Made by a program: the position numbers and the translations under genes | DNA from: Trichodesmium erythraeum GBRTRLIN201 | Lineage (GTDB): Bacteria; Cyanobacteriota; Cyanobacteriia; Cyanobacteriales; Microcoleaceae | Assembly (NCBI GenBank): GCA_018457135.1 | Contig: JAGGDU010000042.1 | Coordinates: 1 to 51,066, forward strand | Reading direction: 5' to 3' | Length of the DNA: 51,066 nucleotides | Notes under the pieces: generated by a model | Database searches by the model: none | Seen by the model: only the letters and a program-made list of their open reading frames with translations | Told to the model about the DNA's origin: nothing | Shown: positions 27,553 to 37,298 of the stretch, piece by piece | How positions within the stretch are numbered: position 1 is the first letter of the stretch | Layout: the number at the start of each line of letters is the position of its first letter

Positions 27553-28410
27553 TTAACTATCTTTTTTTACCGCACTTTCATGCCAATCTTTTAACAAATA
27601 ATCTGATAAAACTGTGAAAAATACAAAAATAGCTATCCCTAAACCTGTCGTCAAGAATAAAGCAGCAAACATTCTCGGAATTTGCAAATTATAACTAGAC
27701 ATTAAAATCTGATAAGCAATGCCAGACCTAGTGCCTCCAGTACCTGCCACAAATTCAGCTACTACTGCCCCAATTAATGCCAAACCACCACTAATTCTTA
27801 ACCCTCCTAAAAAATAAGGTAAAGCACTAGGAAATCTCAAATAAATTAGAGTTTGCCAAGGAGAAGCTCCATATAATTTAAACATATCGCTCAAATTTTT
27901 ATCAACGCTATTTAATCCTAAAGTTGTATTAGAAATAATTGGAAAAAATGCTACAATCCAAGCACAAAGAATTAATGCGCCAAAAGTATTATCTCTGAGC
28001 CATATAATAATCAAAGGAGAGATAGCCACAATAGGAGTAGTCTGTAAAATTACTGCATAAGGAAATAAGCTTCTTTCAATTAATTTATTCTGAGCAAATA
28101 ATATCGAAATCAATACCCCAGAACTTACTGCTACTACCAAAGCAACAACTGTAATTTTTATAGTTGTTATTAAAGACATAAATAATGCATTCCATTCCTG
28201 AATCATAGTCTTGATTACTAATATCGGTCCAGGCAGTAAATAGGGAGGAATATTCATCTTCTCTACCGAAATTTCCCATGTGAGTAATACAATAATTCCT
28301 AAAATTACAGGAGCAATTATATCAATCGAAAATAGCTTATTTAGGATTCGATTTTGTGATTTTTTTTGTATTAATTTTTGTAGATTATTTTTTGTAATAA
28401 GACTCGGCAT
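27553..28410 (-). CDS. ABC transporter permease, SsuC/TauC/NMT1-type importer
   Basis: 285-residue inner-membrane permease with six or so hydrophobic segments after a basic cytosolic N-terminus. The BPD_transp_1 coupling motif (EAA loop) is recognisable around residues 185-215: LYGASPWQTLIYLRFPSALP, leading to GGLRISGGLALIGAVVAEFV. This subfamily imports aliphatic sulfonates, taurine, nitrate/cyanate or thiamine precursors, and sequence alone does not choose between them. The IPPYLLPGP opening is typical. No ATPase or binding-protein gene is next to it: about 1 kb of empty sequence lies on each side. It may depend on partners encoded elsewhere or be an orphan. Confidence 0.85.
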   Translation of the reverse strand: MPSLITKNNLQKLIQKKSQNRILNKLFSIDIIAPVILGIIVLLTWEISVEKMNIPPYLLPGPILVIKTMIQEWNALFMSLITTIKITVVALVVAVSSGVLISILFAQNKLIERSLFPYAVILQTTPIVAISPLIIIWLRDNTFGALILCAWIVAFFPIISNTTLGLNSVDKNLSDMFKLYGASPWQTLIYLRFPSALPYFLGGLRISGGLALIGAVVAEFVAGTGGTRSGIAYQILMSSYNLQIPRMFAALFLTTGLGIAIFVFFTVLSDYLLKDWHESAVKKDS

Positions 28411-29360
28411 AGTTTAAAAATTAATTCTAGTTAAGTGGTCATGGAAAATTAATTACACATTTTAAATCCTGAATTATTTGCCTTCTAAAAAGCGCAGAAA
28501 ATTAAAATAGGTAAATAATCTTGTTGAGCTACTTATGATATTCCATAAGCAGCAAATCCCATATTTTTAAAATACAAAATTATTTTCTGGCGCGGGAATA
28601 AGTAGGAACTTTGTCTGAAAGGTCTCTACAGAATAGTAATTCGGTTTAGTCGCAATAGAAAAGAATAAAAACAACTCTACCTCTCTAACTTGAGAAACTT
28701 TATAACTAAAATCATAACACTAGAATATCTATGATCTCTTGTCTGGTTAGATCTTTATAAATAAACCGTAATTTGGAAAACGGAATAGAGAGAAAGTATA
28801 GGAGAGGAGAAAATCTAATTTTTTTTGATTACTAATTATCCAGATATAATATTATTAGCAATGTTTTTTTATTTTCCATACTCAGATAGGTTCATGGGGG
28901 ATTTTTAGGAGGATATCAAAATAGATTTACCTTTTTTTGCTCAGAAGTAATTAATATTGAAAAATCTGAAATGGCTGGAGAGCAAATTTAGAGGTTAGTT
29001 ACTGATGAATTTTGGTAATTTCAGATATAGAATCAAAATTGGTATAGTTATTTTTTGAAGTCAAATAGCAAATATTATTAATTTTTGCCAGAAACTGTCC
29101 GCCTGATTATGTAGAAGTATAATGATATAAATATCAAAACTTCTGGAAGCTTCTAGTCAACATGAACAAGGGTAGTTGAGTCCAACTCTCTTGAATTGAA
29201 AATCTAATTTAAATAGGACAAGCCCAGTATTTTTTGATTTTTAGTTCTCAAGTAAATTTTTTAAGTAATTTTTTTTGTTCATGGGAATGTGGTCAAAGCA
29301 GCCCCCTTCCCCTCCCTTGTCCCAATATTTAAAAATAGAATTATCTAGTAGGAAAAACAA
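28411..29360. other. Divergent spacer, permease / Deg protease
   Basis: About 950 AT-rich bases between divergent genes, containing both promoters. I see no gene or strong hairpin. Confidence 0.5.
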
Positions 29361-30578
29361 ATGGCTTTATCTTTTAAACAATTAACTTTGTATTTTTCTC
29401 TGTTGTCCATTGGTACTGCTACGGGATGGTTGGGTCATCATTATCTCGAAGCTAATAAATGGTCAAATGACTCTGATGTAATATCTTCTGTAGTTAAGAA
29501 ACAAGCACAACCATCTACTCCAAACTCTGGAAATAACCTAGTTTCCTTTTCTCATCATAATTTTATTGCCGAAGCAGTCAAAAAAGTTGGCCCATCAGTA
29601 GTCCGTATTGATGCAGCTAAAAAGTTAACAACTGAAGCTCCAGAAGCTTTAAAGAATCCTCTATTGAAACGTTTCTTTGGGGAAAATTTGCCGGTTCCAG
29701 AAGAACGAACTAAGCGTGGTACTGGGTCAGGGGTAATTATTAGTTCTGATGGCCGCTTAATTACAAATGCTCATGTTGTTCATGGAGCAAATACGGTTAA
29801 GGTGACATTGAAAGATGGCCGGGTATTTGATGGTGTGGTTAAAGGGGTGGACTCACTGACTGATATAGCAATAATTAAAATTGAGGCCACAGATTTACCA
29901 GAGGTATCTATTGGCAAATCAGAACAATTAATTCCTGGACAATGGGCGATCGCTATTGGTAATCCTTTGGGTTTGGACAATACTGTAACAGTGGGAATTA
30001 TTAGTGCTATTGGTCGCACCAGTTCTCAAGTAGGTATTCCAGATAAACGAGTTCGCTTTCTTCAGACAGATGCTGCAATTAATCCTGGCAACTCTGGTGG
30101 GCCACTTTTGAATGATCAAGGTGAAGTAATTGGTATTAATACAGCTATTAGAGCGAATGCTCAGGGGTTAGGGTTTGCTATTCCCATAGAAACTGCAAAA
30201 AGAATTGCTGATGAATTATTTGTCTATGGGAAAATAGAGCACCCATTTTTAGGTATTTCAATGGTTGATTTAACTCCTGAGGTCAAGGATGAAATTAATA
30301 GAAAACTGGATACGAAAATTAAGGATAATCAAGGTGTAGTAATTATGAGAGTTATAGAAGATTCTCCTGCACAAAAAGCTGGTTTACGTCAAGGAGATGT
30401 GATTCAAAAAGTAGGGGGAGTAGTAGTGAAAAGTCCAACAGAAGTTCAACAAGAAGTAGAAAAAAGTTTAGTAGGAAAAAATTTGGCAGTGGAGGTAATT
30501 CGTAATCGGAAAATTGCCAAAATTTTGGTTAAACCTGATGCTTTTCCTGAACCACTTGAGTTAGAACTAAAGGAATAG
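29361..30578 (+). CDS. Deg/HtrA-family serine protease (HhoA/HhoB-like)
   Basis: 405 residues: an N-terminal hydrophobic anchor or signal (about 8-27), a linker, a trypsin-like domain at about 70-285 and one PDZ domain at about 295-395. The triad is H138 in TNAHVVHGA, D168 in LTDIAII and S245 in NPGNSGGPLL. GTGSGVIIS at 120-128 opens the protease domain. The PDZ carries FLGISMVDL and SPAQKAGLRQGDVI. One PDZ and this length match the cyanobacterial HhoA/HhoB/HtrA group, which degrade or refold damaged proteins in the periplasm or lumen during heat and light stress. The three paralogues cannot be told apart here. Confidence 0.93.
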   Translation: MALSFKQLTLYFSLLSIGTATGWLGHHYLEANKWSNDSDVISSVVKKQAQPSTPNSGNNLVSFSHHNFIAEAVKKVGPSVVRIDAAKKLTTEAPEALKNPLLKRFFGENLPVPEERTKRGTGSGVIISSDGRLITNAHVVHGANTVKVTLKDGRVFDGVVKGVDSLTDIAIIKIEATDLPEVSIGKSEQLIPGQWAIAIGNPLGLDNTVTVGIISAIGRTSSQVGIPDKRVRFLQTDAAINPGNSGGPLLNDQGEVIGINTAIRANAQGLGFAIPIETAKRIADELFVYGKIEHPFLGISMVDLTPEVKDEINRKLDTKIKDNQGVVIMRVIEDSPAQKAGLRQGDVIQKVGGVVVKSPTEVQQEVEKSLVGKNLAVEVIRNRKIAKILVKPDAFPEPLELELKE

Positions 30579-31522
30579 AATTTATAATTGAGAAGTTAGA
30601 AGTTAGAGCTCAGAGCTTGGTATTAGAACTCAGAAGTTTTTTTTAGTAATTGGTATGAGTAAGTAACTTTATAATACTATTTCTCAATAACTTTTCTAGC
30701 TGTATCCTGAGCTGGGGAGTATAACTCAGGACTGACAACTCACAACTAAAAAGTTTTTTTTGGTAATTGGTATGAGTGAGTAACTCTATTTACCGTAAAA
30801 CATAAGAATAATTAACATTAATTTAGTTTAAATTAGTAAATAAGTTATTATATTTTTATTAATTACTTAATAACTGAAGTGACACCTAAGTATATTATTA
30901 CTATGAAAAATTTATCGGAAAAAAGATTGTATATCTAATTATATTAATCAAAATAGTAGTAGATTAACATAATTAAAATAGTGGGTTAGGACAGATTGTA
31001 AAATACCTTTCAAAACTTAATTTTTAGACGTAAATATGCACTCTACAATAATGAACTATCATTTGATAGTAGATGAAATAAAACATTTAATTCTAGTTTG
31101 ACATCTACAAAATATATTCTCATAAAAGTAGTAGGCAAGTTTCATAATAATTCCCTACAATTTTTTTATAATAAGGTTAAATAAAATAATAAATAGTACT
31201 AGAAATATAAATTTTTGCTATAAATATTTAGGACACCACTATTGAGTCTGGAGATAGCACTGAGGAGTTAGAATAAACAGTTTAAATATCATTATATTGG
31301 TTAGTTTAAATATCCATTTATCGTTAAAGAGAAATATAATTAAATTATTCTTGATTACCCAGATTATTTGTAACATTCTTTTTTCACCCTTGGTACTATG
31401 ATAAATACATCATATCAATAGCTTCTATTTTTAAGGGTTTTAAGGGGATAAAAAAGGAACTTTTTAATTTTATTACCTTCGATTTAGTCTGAGTTACTGA
31501 TAAATAATAACTGATAACCGAA
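30579..31522. other. Spacer after the Deg protease gene
   Basis: About 940 AT-rich bases. A direct repeat lies at 30634-30788 (listed). No gene is seen. Confidence 0.5.
30634..30788. repeat. Direct repeat, two copies 117 bases apart
   Basis: 30634-30671 and 30751-30788 share AAGTTTTTTTT, TAATTGGTATGAGT and AGTAACT with three or so substitutions. It looks like a local duplication. Function is unknown. Confidence 0.7.
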
Positions 31523-33364
31523 ATGACAAGCATTACAACCATCTCCCAGTTAGAATTAACATTCACAGAAATAGCAGGAACAATATTTTCTATTACTGGT
31601 AACGATACTTTTATTCTGAGGGCAGATAATGGTCAAAACTTCTTTGTTGACCTTATAGATGAACTAAATACTTCGATCTTGGGTTTACAGGTTGGTAAGT
31701 CAGTTAGAGTTACAGGTTTTCTCAATATAGAAAATAACCGATTTAACCTAATTAATACAATTCTAATTAATCAGGATGGTACAAGACCACCACTACCAAT
31801 TTTTGGTATACAAACTATTTCTGGAACTGTTGGTTTTGTGGTTAATGATAGTCAATTTATTCTCAACTCAAATGGTCAAATATACTTTGTTAATTTATTA
31901 GATGAATTTAATGCTATAGGATTAGGTTTACAACCAAATCAAATTATTGCAATTTCTGGTTCTGTTACCTTAGAAAATGGTAGAATTGATGTTAATAGTT
32001 CTAGGATTATAGATGGTGTAAATATTCCGACTCAACCTCCTTTTCTCCCTGATGGTGAATTTCCACCCGGTTCAATTATTGGTAATAATAGTACTCAATT
32101 TATTCAAGGTACTTTTAACAGTGATACTGTTTTTGGCTTTGGTGGCAATGATACTATTGATGGTCAAGATGGTAATGATAGTCTGTTTGGCAATTCGGGG
32201 AGTGATAGTATTGTTGGGGGTATAGATGATGATATTATTTTTGGCAATGTCGGAATAGATACTATTGATGGCCAAGATGGTAATGATAGTATTTTGGGGA
32301 ATGAGGATGATGATATTCTCGGTGGTGGTGAAGACAATGATACTATCCGGGGTAATACAGGTAGTGATGAAATAGATGGGGGGAGCGGTGATGATGGTCT
32401 CTACGGTAATGTGGGCAGTGATAGTATTTTTGGCAATGTTGGTAATGACAGTATTTGGGGCAATGAAGATAGCGATCGCTTAGAAGGTGGGCCCGGAAAT
32501 GACAGTATTTGGGGCAATGAAGATAGCGATCGCATAAAAGGCGGGTTCGGAGATGACAATATTTGGGGCAATGAAAATAGCGATCGCCTAGAAGGTGGGT
32601 TCGGGAATGATAGTGTTGTTGGCAATGAAGGGAATGATAGTATTTTTGGTAATGAAGGGAATGATAGTATTTTTGGCAATGAAGAGAATGATAGTATTTT
32701 TGGCAATGAAGGGAATGATAGTATTTTTGGCAATGAAGGGAATGATAGTATTTTTGGTAATGAAGGGAATGATAGTATTTTCGGTAATCAAGGAAATGAC
32801 TGTCTGGAGAGTAACTCAGGTGATGATACTATTCGTGGAGGAAAAGGTGATGATATAGTTGATGGTGGTTTTGATTTAGATTTTCTCTTAGGAGAATTGG
32901 GTAATGATCAGTTGAGTGGAGGAGACGGTGATGATTTAATATTTGGTGGTAAGGATGATGATTTAATATTTGGTGGTGGGGGGAATGATACTCTCAATGG
33001 AGATATGAACAATGATACTATTATTGGGCAGTTGGGTAATGATTTTATTATTGGTACAAGTCTTAAGTCTGGAGAAAATGAGATTGATTTTTTGATTGGT
33101 AGCGAGGGAACTGATACCTTTGTTTTGGGTAATAGCAATGTTGCTTTTTACAGTTTTGCTGGTAGTAGTGATTATGCAGTAGTTACTGATTTGAATAATT
33201 TGGAAAGTGATAAGATGATTGTATTTGGTGGTGATGGAATTGTTTTAGGACCTGCTTCTGTAGGTACGGATCAAGGTACAGGAATTTTTGTGGATGAAGA
33301 TTTAATAGCTATTGTTGTTGGAGTCACGGTGTTGGATCTTCAAAGTGGGTTGATTTTCATTTAG
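31523..33364 (+). CDS. RTX (hemolysin-type calcium-binding repeat) protein
   Basis: 613 residues. The N-terminal 190 hold two similar units of about 75 residues (GTIFSITGNDTFILRADNGQ and GTVGFVVNDSQFILNSNGQI, each followed by FVDLIDELN- or FVNLLDEFN-type sequence). From about 195 to 525 run roughly 30 nonapeptide repeats of the GGxGxDxUx type, many degenerated to GNEGNDSIF. Such repeats fold as a Ca2+-binding beta-roll in secreted proteins. The C-terminal 90 residues (from IGSEGTDTFVLG) are the non-repeat cap typical of type I-secreted RTX proteins. There is no N-terminal signal peptide, in keeping with C-terminal secretion. No enzymatic domain and no adjacent ABC exporter genes are seen. Its role (surface layer, adhesion or other) is unknown. 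Confidence 0.88.
   Translation: MTSITTISQLELTFTEIAGTIFSITGNDTFILRADNGQNFFVDLIDELNTSILGLQVGKSVRVTGFLNIENNRFNLINTILINQDGTRPPLPIFGIQTISGTVGFVVNDSQFILNSNGQIYFVNLLDEFNAIGLGLQPNQIIAISGSVTLENGRIDVNSSRIIDGVNIPTQPPFLPDGEFPPGSIIGNNSTQFIQGTFNSDTVFGFGGNDTIDGQDGNDSLFGNSGSDSIVGGIDDDIIFGNVGIDTIDGQDGNDSILGNEDDDILGGGEDNDTIRGNTGSDEIDGGSGDDGLYGNVGSDSIFGNVGNDSIWGNEDSDRLEGGPGNDSIWGNEDSDRIKGGFGDDNIWGNENSDRLEGGFGNDSVVGNEGNDSIFGNEGNDSIFGNEENDSIFGNEGNDSIFGNEGNDSIFGNEGNDSIFGNQGNDCLESNSGDDTIRGGKGDDIVDGGFDLDFLLGELGNDQLSGGDGDDLIFGGKDDDLIFGGGGNDTLNGDMNNDTIIGQLGNDFIIGTSLKSGENEIDFLIGSEGTDTFVLGNSNVAFYSFAGSSDYAVVTDLNNLESDKMIVFGGDGIVLGPASVGTDQGTGIFVDEDLIAIVVGVTVLDLQSGLIFI
32442..32790 (+). repeat. Tandem 54-bp and 27-bp repeats in the RTX gene
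   Basis: Three 54-base units, each with a GCGATCGC (32472, 32526, 32580), are followed by about seven 27-base units (AATGAAGGGAATGATAGTAT..) that are almost identical. The 27-base units encode GNEGNDSIF. Near-identity at the DNA level indicates recent expansion by slippage or recombination. The units also keep three other frames open, producing large spurious antisense open frames. Confidence 0.92.
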
Positions 33365-33689
33365 AAGAAGTAGGGAAAGGCGATCGCTTTTTTGTAATCA
33401 AGACTTTAGTCGTATCAGGTTGATAGTGGGTTCGGTGGGTGAGGTTAGTAACTGATGGGTTGTTGGTGGGGCGATCGTTGTTCTAATATTGGCAGGCGAT
33501 CTGTCCTTAAATATGGTTAGTTTGGGAGGAGCGATCGCTTTGTGAGGCTATCGCCCCTGTCCCAAAAATCACAGCCACCTATCAACAACTCCGAATAATG
33601 TTCCTCTGAATTTAGCACAAGAAAAATTAATCTCTAAATTTAACCATCAGCTTCATTATAGGGGTCAAAATACTCAGAACCAAGGAACC
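33365..33689. other. HIP1-rich spacer after the RTX gene
   Basis: About 325 bases with four or so GCGATC-containing sites in the first 180 bases. No gene is seen; it lies between the RTX gene and a convergent pseudogene. Confidence 0.5.
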
Positions 33690-35024
33690 CAAGATTTCGT
33701 CAGACTCCCTACCTAACAGATTTTTACCTGATGCAAATCCCGAAGCCCCCCAGAATAGTTCATAAGTTTCACCAGTATAGTTCTCATCGTAGTAGTCATA
33801 AACGTAAACATCGCCAATATCATTTTACTACCTACACCACTCTTAAGACCCCATGTCTGTTCGCGACCATTACTGGTGTATAATGACTCACCGTCCGCTT
33901 AAATTTTTAGGGAATACTTTGCAAAAACAGCTATAAATTTTACCCTATATAGTTTTCTACAAATTAGGTCAGCAGAATGGAGTAAGTTAGCGATCGTGTC
34001 AGTATCAGGTCCTTCTATAGCTAACTTACTCCCTCAAACCCTAATAAACTTGTTGATAGTAAATCAGTTGTTTTTTATTGATAAATTTTTGCTGATCTCC
34101 CTAAATTTAAATCCCAGAAATGATTTGGGGAAGCTTATAAAATTTTCGGTTTGAGAAACAGCCGAACCTTAAGCAATGAGTCACTTAAAGAATATGTTCC
34201 TAGTTTTTCCTACAAAAAACCATAATAGGAGTCGCATAGATCCTAAAAGTAGGTGAAGTAATATTTATCAGAATTTGAATCATCTGCTTCAATAGTTAAC
34301 TTGCTGTCGCTGTAGTCAAAGCTGTAGTCAAAAAGGTCACTGTCAACAATACTCTGAATTGCCACTTGGTAATCACTAGCAGTAGCTAAACTTGTCCCCA
34401 CTCTCAAAGTATAACTGCTATCACTAGGAGTTGAGTTAGAGATCATACTATCAAATACATCATTCTTCTACAAATAGATACGAACATTCTCCCTAATATT
34501 ATCCTCCCAGTCAATGTAGTAGCTTTTTTCTGTTTCTAGACTGTTCCCCCGTTGAAAGCTGTGACAGTTATGAACTCCTCTAAACAGATATTCCCATCAT
34601 TATTCAGGTCAATATTAAACTCTTCTTTTAGGGGCAACAAATGATCTCCTCCCAACCAACCAGAACCCCTATTAATCACACCTTAAGAATTTGTATTCCA
34701 GACATAAGCTTTACCACTCAAGGCATTTTTACCTTGGAGTAAGAAACGATAACCAGCTACTGAAACTAACTCCACCGCCACACCATCCCAGTCCTAGTGA
34801 GTGTTGTCAGTATTATTTTCCCCTTTATTATTGTGAAGTTGTAGCTTCTCGTCTCTATTAACTATCGGGTAAGTCTCATCTGAAGTTTTAGCAAAAGTTG
34901 CTGTGCTTTTAAATTTAATAATGTTAAAAGAAGAAGCGATAATCTCATTATCAACTATTCCAGCTAACATTGGGTTAGTAAACTCTGGTTTAAAGTTACT
35001 AGATTCTCCAAAAATATCATTCAT
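33690..35024 (-). pseudogene. Decayed surface/secreted protein with Kre9/Knh1-like domain
   Basis: From an ATG at 35024 the minus strand reads 76 codons (MNDIFGESSNFKPEFTNPML..) to a stop, continues in frame as DWDGVAVELVSVAGYRFLLQ..AYVWNTNS to a second stop, then GVINRGSGWLGG and FNIDLNNDG (an EF-hand or dockerin-like calcium loop). After frameshifts comes YYIDWEDNIRENVRIYL, then STPSDSSYTLRVGTSLATAS and DYQVAIQSIVDSDLFDYS. The latter two match the Ig-like Kre9/Knh1 ('Ser-Thr-rich GPI-anchored') domain found in big cyanobacterial exoproteins. Further pieces such as YDYYDENYTGETYELFWGAS extend to about 33690. Domain naming is from memory. The gene is dead. Confidence 0.65.
33979..34032. repeat. 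13-bp stem hairpin with HIP1-like core
   Basis: GGAGTAAGTTAGC pairs with GCTAACTTACTCC across a 28-base loop. The left arm runs into GCGATCG. Its GTTAGCGATCG core recalls the palindrome at 21688-21715, so the two may be diverged members of one small repeat type. It lies inside the decayed surface-protein gene. Confidence 0.6.
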
Positions 35025-35457
35025 AATAATAGTTTCTCTATAAAAAATTAAGATGACTAATAAATTCTTTAAATGAAATTCAATAATTTAAGCAAGTATT
35101 TTTTTCTACAGAAATACTTAATATTTTTAGATTTTGTCGATAAGGCAATAGGCAATAGGGAAAAGCCCTAAAGTATTTAGTTATAGTTATATAAACAATA
35201 GCTATACTTACTAAGTAATTAATAAACTATAACAATAACATTTTGATAATTATTAGCTAGGAGTATGTTAAATATTTTTATGTTTGCTTCTTTTTAGGAA
35301 AGTTCCATTCAACCTCCCTAACTAATTCCCCTCCACATATCTAAAACCTAAAACCTAACACCTAACAATTAATACTTTAATACTTATTATCCCGTCAAGG
35401 TATAATTACTAAGTCTGAAAAAATATTAGTAATTATTTAGTAATTATCAGGTGAGTA
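35025..35457. other. Divergent spacer before the RNase D gene
   Basis: About 430 AT-rich bases containing short CCTAAAACCTAA-like runs near 35341-35365. It presumably includes the RNase D promoter. No gene is seen. Confidence 0.5.
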
Positions 35458-36081
35458 ATGAGTGATTTTCAAGTATGCGATCGCGATTTAACCAAGGACA
35501 TATTATCTAATTATTTGCAAGCTGATAGTATGGCAGTAGATACAGAAACAATGGGGTTATTACCAAGGCGCGATCGCTTATGTTTAGTCCAGTTATGTGA
35601 CCCTCTTGGCCAAGTTACAGCAATTCGTATTCATAAGGGGCAACAAGAAGCACCAAATTTAAAACAATTAATGGAGGCAAATAGCATAGTTAAAGTATTT
35701 CATTTTGCTAGATTTGATGTAGCAATGTTGCAACATTATTTAGGTATTAAAGTTTCCCCAATTTTCTGTACCAAAATTTCCAGTAAATTAGCACGAACTT
35801 ATACAGGTAAACATGGTTTAAAAGATTTAGTAATGGAGTTAGAAAAAGTAGAGTTAGATAAATCTTCCCAAAGTTCTGACTGGGGAAATGCAGAGAATTT
35901 AACAGAAAAACAATTGAATTATGCTGCTAACGATGTGCGATATTTATTGAGCGTCAGGGAGAAGTTAAGTAAAATATTGAAACGTGAAGAAAGGTGGGAG
36001 TTAGCACAGCAATGTTTTGAATGTTTACCCGTATTTGTAGGATTAGATTTGTTGCAATATAAGGATATTTTTGAGCATTAA
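35458..36081 (+). CDS. Short ribonuclease D-like 3'-5' exonuclease
   Basis: 207-residue DEDDy exonuclease domain: D28 and E30 in AVDTETMG (Exo I), D87 in HFARFDVAML (Exo II), and Y155 and D159 in LNYAANDVRYLL (Exo III, Y-x3-D). All metal-binding acids are present. It lacks the HRDC domains of enterobacterial RNase D, as is usual for the short cyanobacterial form. By family it trims the 3' ends of tRNA precursors or other structured RNAs in the cytosol. GTG and ATG lie close at the start; ATG at 35458 follows AGGTGAGTA, a modest ribosome-binding site. It is a single gene on the plus strand. Confidence 0.9.
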   Translation: MSDFQVCDRDLTKDILSNYLQADSMAVDTETMGLLPRRDRLCLVQLCDPLGQVTAIRIHKGQQEAPNLKQLMEANSIVKVFHFARFDVAMLQHYLGIKVSPIFCTKISSKLARTYTGKHGLKDLVMELEKVELDKSSQSSDWGNAENLTEKQLNYAANDVRYLLSVREKLSKILKREERWELAQQCFECLPVFVGLDLLQYKDIFEH

Positions 36082-36454
36082 TTAACTAGGGTTTTGTGGG
36101 GCAATATTTATCTTTTTTTTATTTAATAGTGTTACACGGAACCACCCTTTAGTGACGTTGCATACAACGTCACTACTTCAATGTTATCCGGGAAATTTAA
36201 CAGTTGAAAAAAAGTTAACTACACTAATTGAAAATCAAACATAATATAGGGATTTCATAAGAGTATGAGTAATTTATTAAGTGTACAAAAGGCAACCAAT
36301 TTTTTAGGTAAATTATTCATAATTAATCCCTCAAAAAAATCAACTTTTGAATAAAATTTAGCTAATAATGTGTTGGAAATAATTACAGTCTTTTCAGCTA
36401 AATTATATAGTTTTCGGAGCCACAAAAATAAACAAATTGTTCAATAAATAAAAA
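36082..36454. other. Spacer before a tnpB remnant
   Basis: About 370 bases, AT-rich. It includes a short palindrome-like GTGACGTTGCATACAACGTCAC near 36151-36172, which could form a hairpin after the RNase D gene. No gene is seen. Confidence 0.5.
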
Positions 36455-36920
36455 ATGTTGTATCAAAGCTTTGAAACTAAGTTAAAACTTAACAATCAAC
36501 AAAAAACAATACTGGTAAAACACCCTGCAGTTCCCCGTCATATTTATAAATGGGAATTATAAACTTGTATCAAAGAGTGCAAACAAACAAGAAGCGACTT
36601 AGTGCTATCACTTTCCATAATCGTTTGTTTGCTGAAGTTAAAAGAAAGTCAAAGTCTCTGGTTTTATGAAGTAAAATTTTCCCCTTGTTTGCTGAAGTTA
36701 AAAGTCAAAGTCTCTGGTTTTATGAAGTAAAATTTTTCCCTTAGCAAGCATTAAGAGATTGACAGAGAGCATTAAAAAACTTTTTAAATATTCCCAAATA
36801 CGGATTCCCTAACTTTAAGAAACAGGGGAAATAAAGACAGTTTCTATTTATAATTTTTCTATTTAGAAGGTAGTATTAATATACTTCAAGGAAATCACAT
36901 ACAAATTTAAGCATTCAGCT
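36455..36920 (+). pseudogene. Decayed IS200/IS605-type TnpB (OrfB) fragment
   Basis: From ATG at 36455 the plus strand reads MLYQSFETKLKLNNQQKTIL, then RHIYKWEL, a stop, CIKECKQTR, and after a frameshift KRLSAITFHNRLFAEVK, FYEVKFFP, QALRD and RALKNFLNIPKYGFPNFKKQ. This follows the N-terminal quarter of TnpB/OrfB, the RNA-guided nuclease of IS200/IS605 elements: the YRL/Q-type opening, then the W-Y-N and PxFKKKG motifs. The catalytic RuvC and zinc-finger parts are absent. It contains a 60-base internal duplication. I cannot see a matching tnpA or hairpin ends. Confidence 0.65.
36627..36743. repeat. 60-bp tandem duplication inside the tnpB remnant
   Basis: GTTTGCTGAAGTTAAAAG and the following CAAAGTCTCTGGTTTTATGA recur with a 60-base period starting at 36627 and 36687. 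The copies differ by a four-base indel and one length change in a T run. Confidence 0.85.
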
Positions 36921-37298
36921 AAATTCCTACAAAAATATATTCAAAAAGATTTAGTTATATTAACTGTAGATTTTTATTTATATTTCTATATCCAAACATA
37001 TACATTTACTGCAAACTTTAGCCAAACTAGACTTGCTGATGCTTCAACCTCAGCGTCATTCAATCTTCATAAAAATAAACCTTGAGCACCTTTTCTCCTC
37101 CATGCTATGCTAAATTAGAACAAACATAATCAGAATAAAATCATTAAAGTTTAAAAAATCTTTTATAGCAGCATCAAAAGCAACTTAGTATACCTATAAA
37201 AAATCAAAATTATTAGTATTTTTATGACTATAACCATCAAACTATAAAAACTATATGCTACCGCCCCATCATCCCATCACTCCATCCACCTCACACCC
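36921..37298. other. Spacer downstream of the Mrp operon
   Basis: About 380 AT-rich bases between the tnpB remnant and the mrpB stop. No gene or strong terminator is seen. Confidence 0.5.

Noticed and set aside
28085-28279. 64-codon minus-strand frame inside the ABC permease gene
   Set aside because: It lies wholly within the permease in another frame and has no recognisable content.
32072-33138. Several long minus-strand and other-frame open reading frames across the RTX gene
   Set aside because: They arise because the 27- and 54-base repeats lack stops in other frames; their translations are simple repeats such as FPSLPKILS and have no start signals of their own.
34243-35024. Two short minus-strand genes (76 and 67 codons)
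   Set aside because: They are consecutive pieces of one decayed exoprotein gene, linked by in-frame sequence interrupted by stops and frameshifts.
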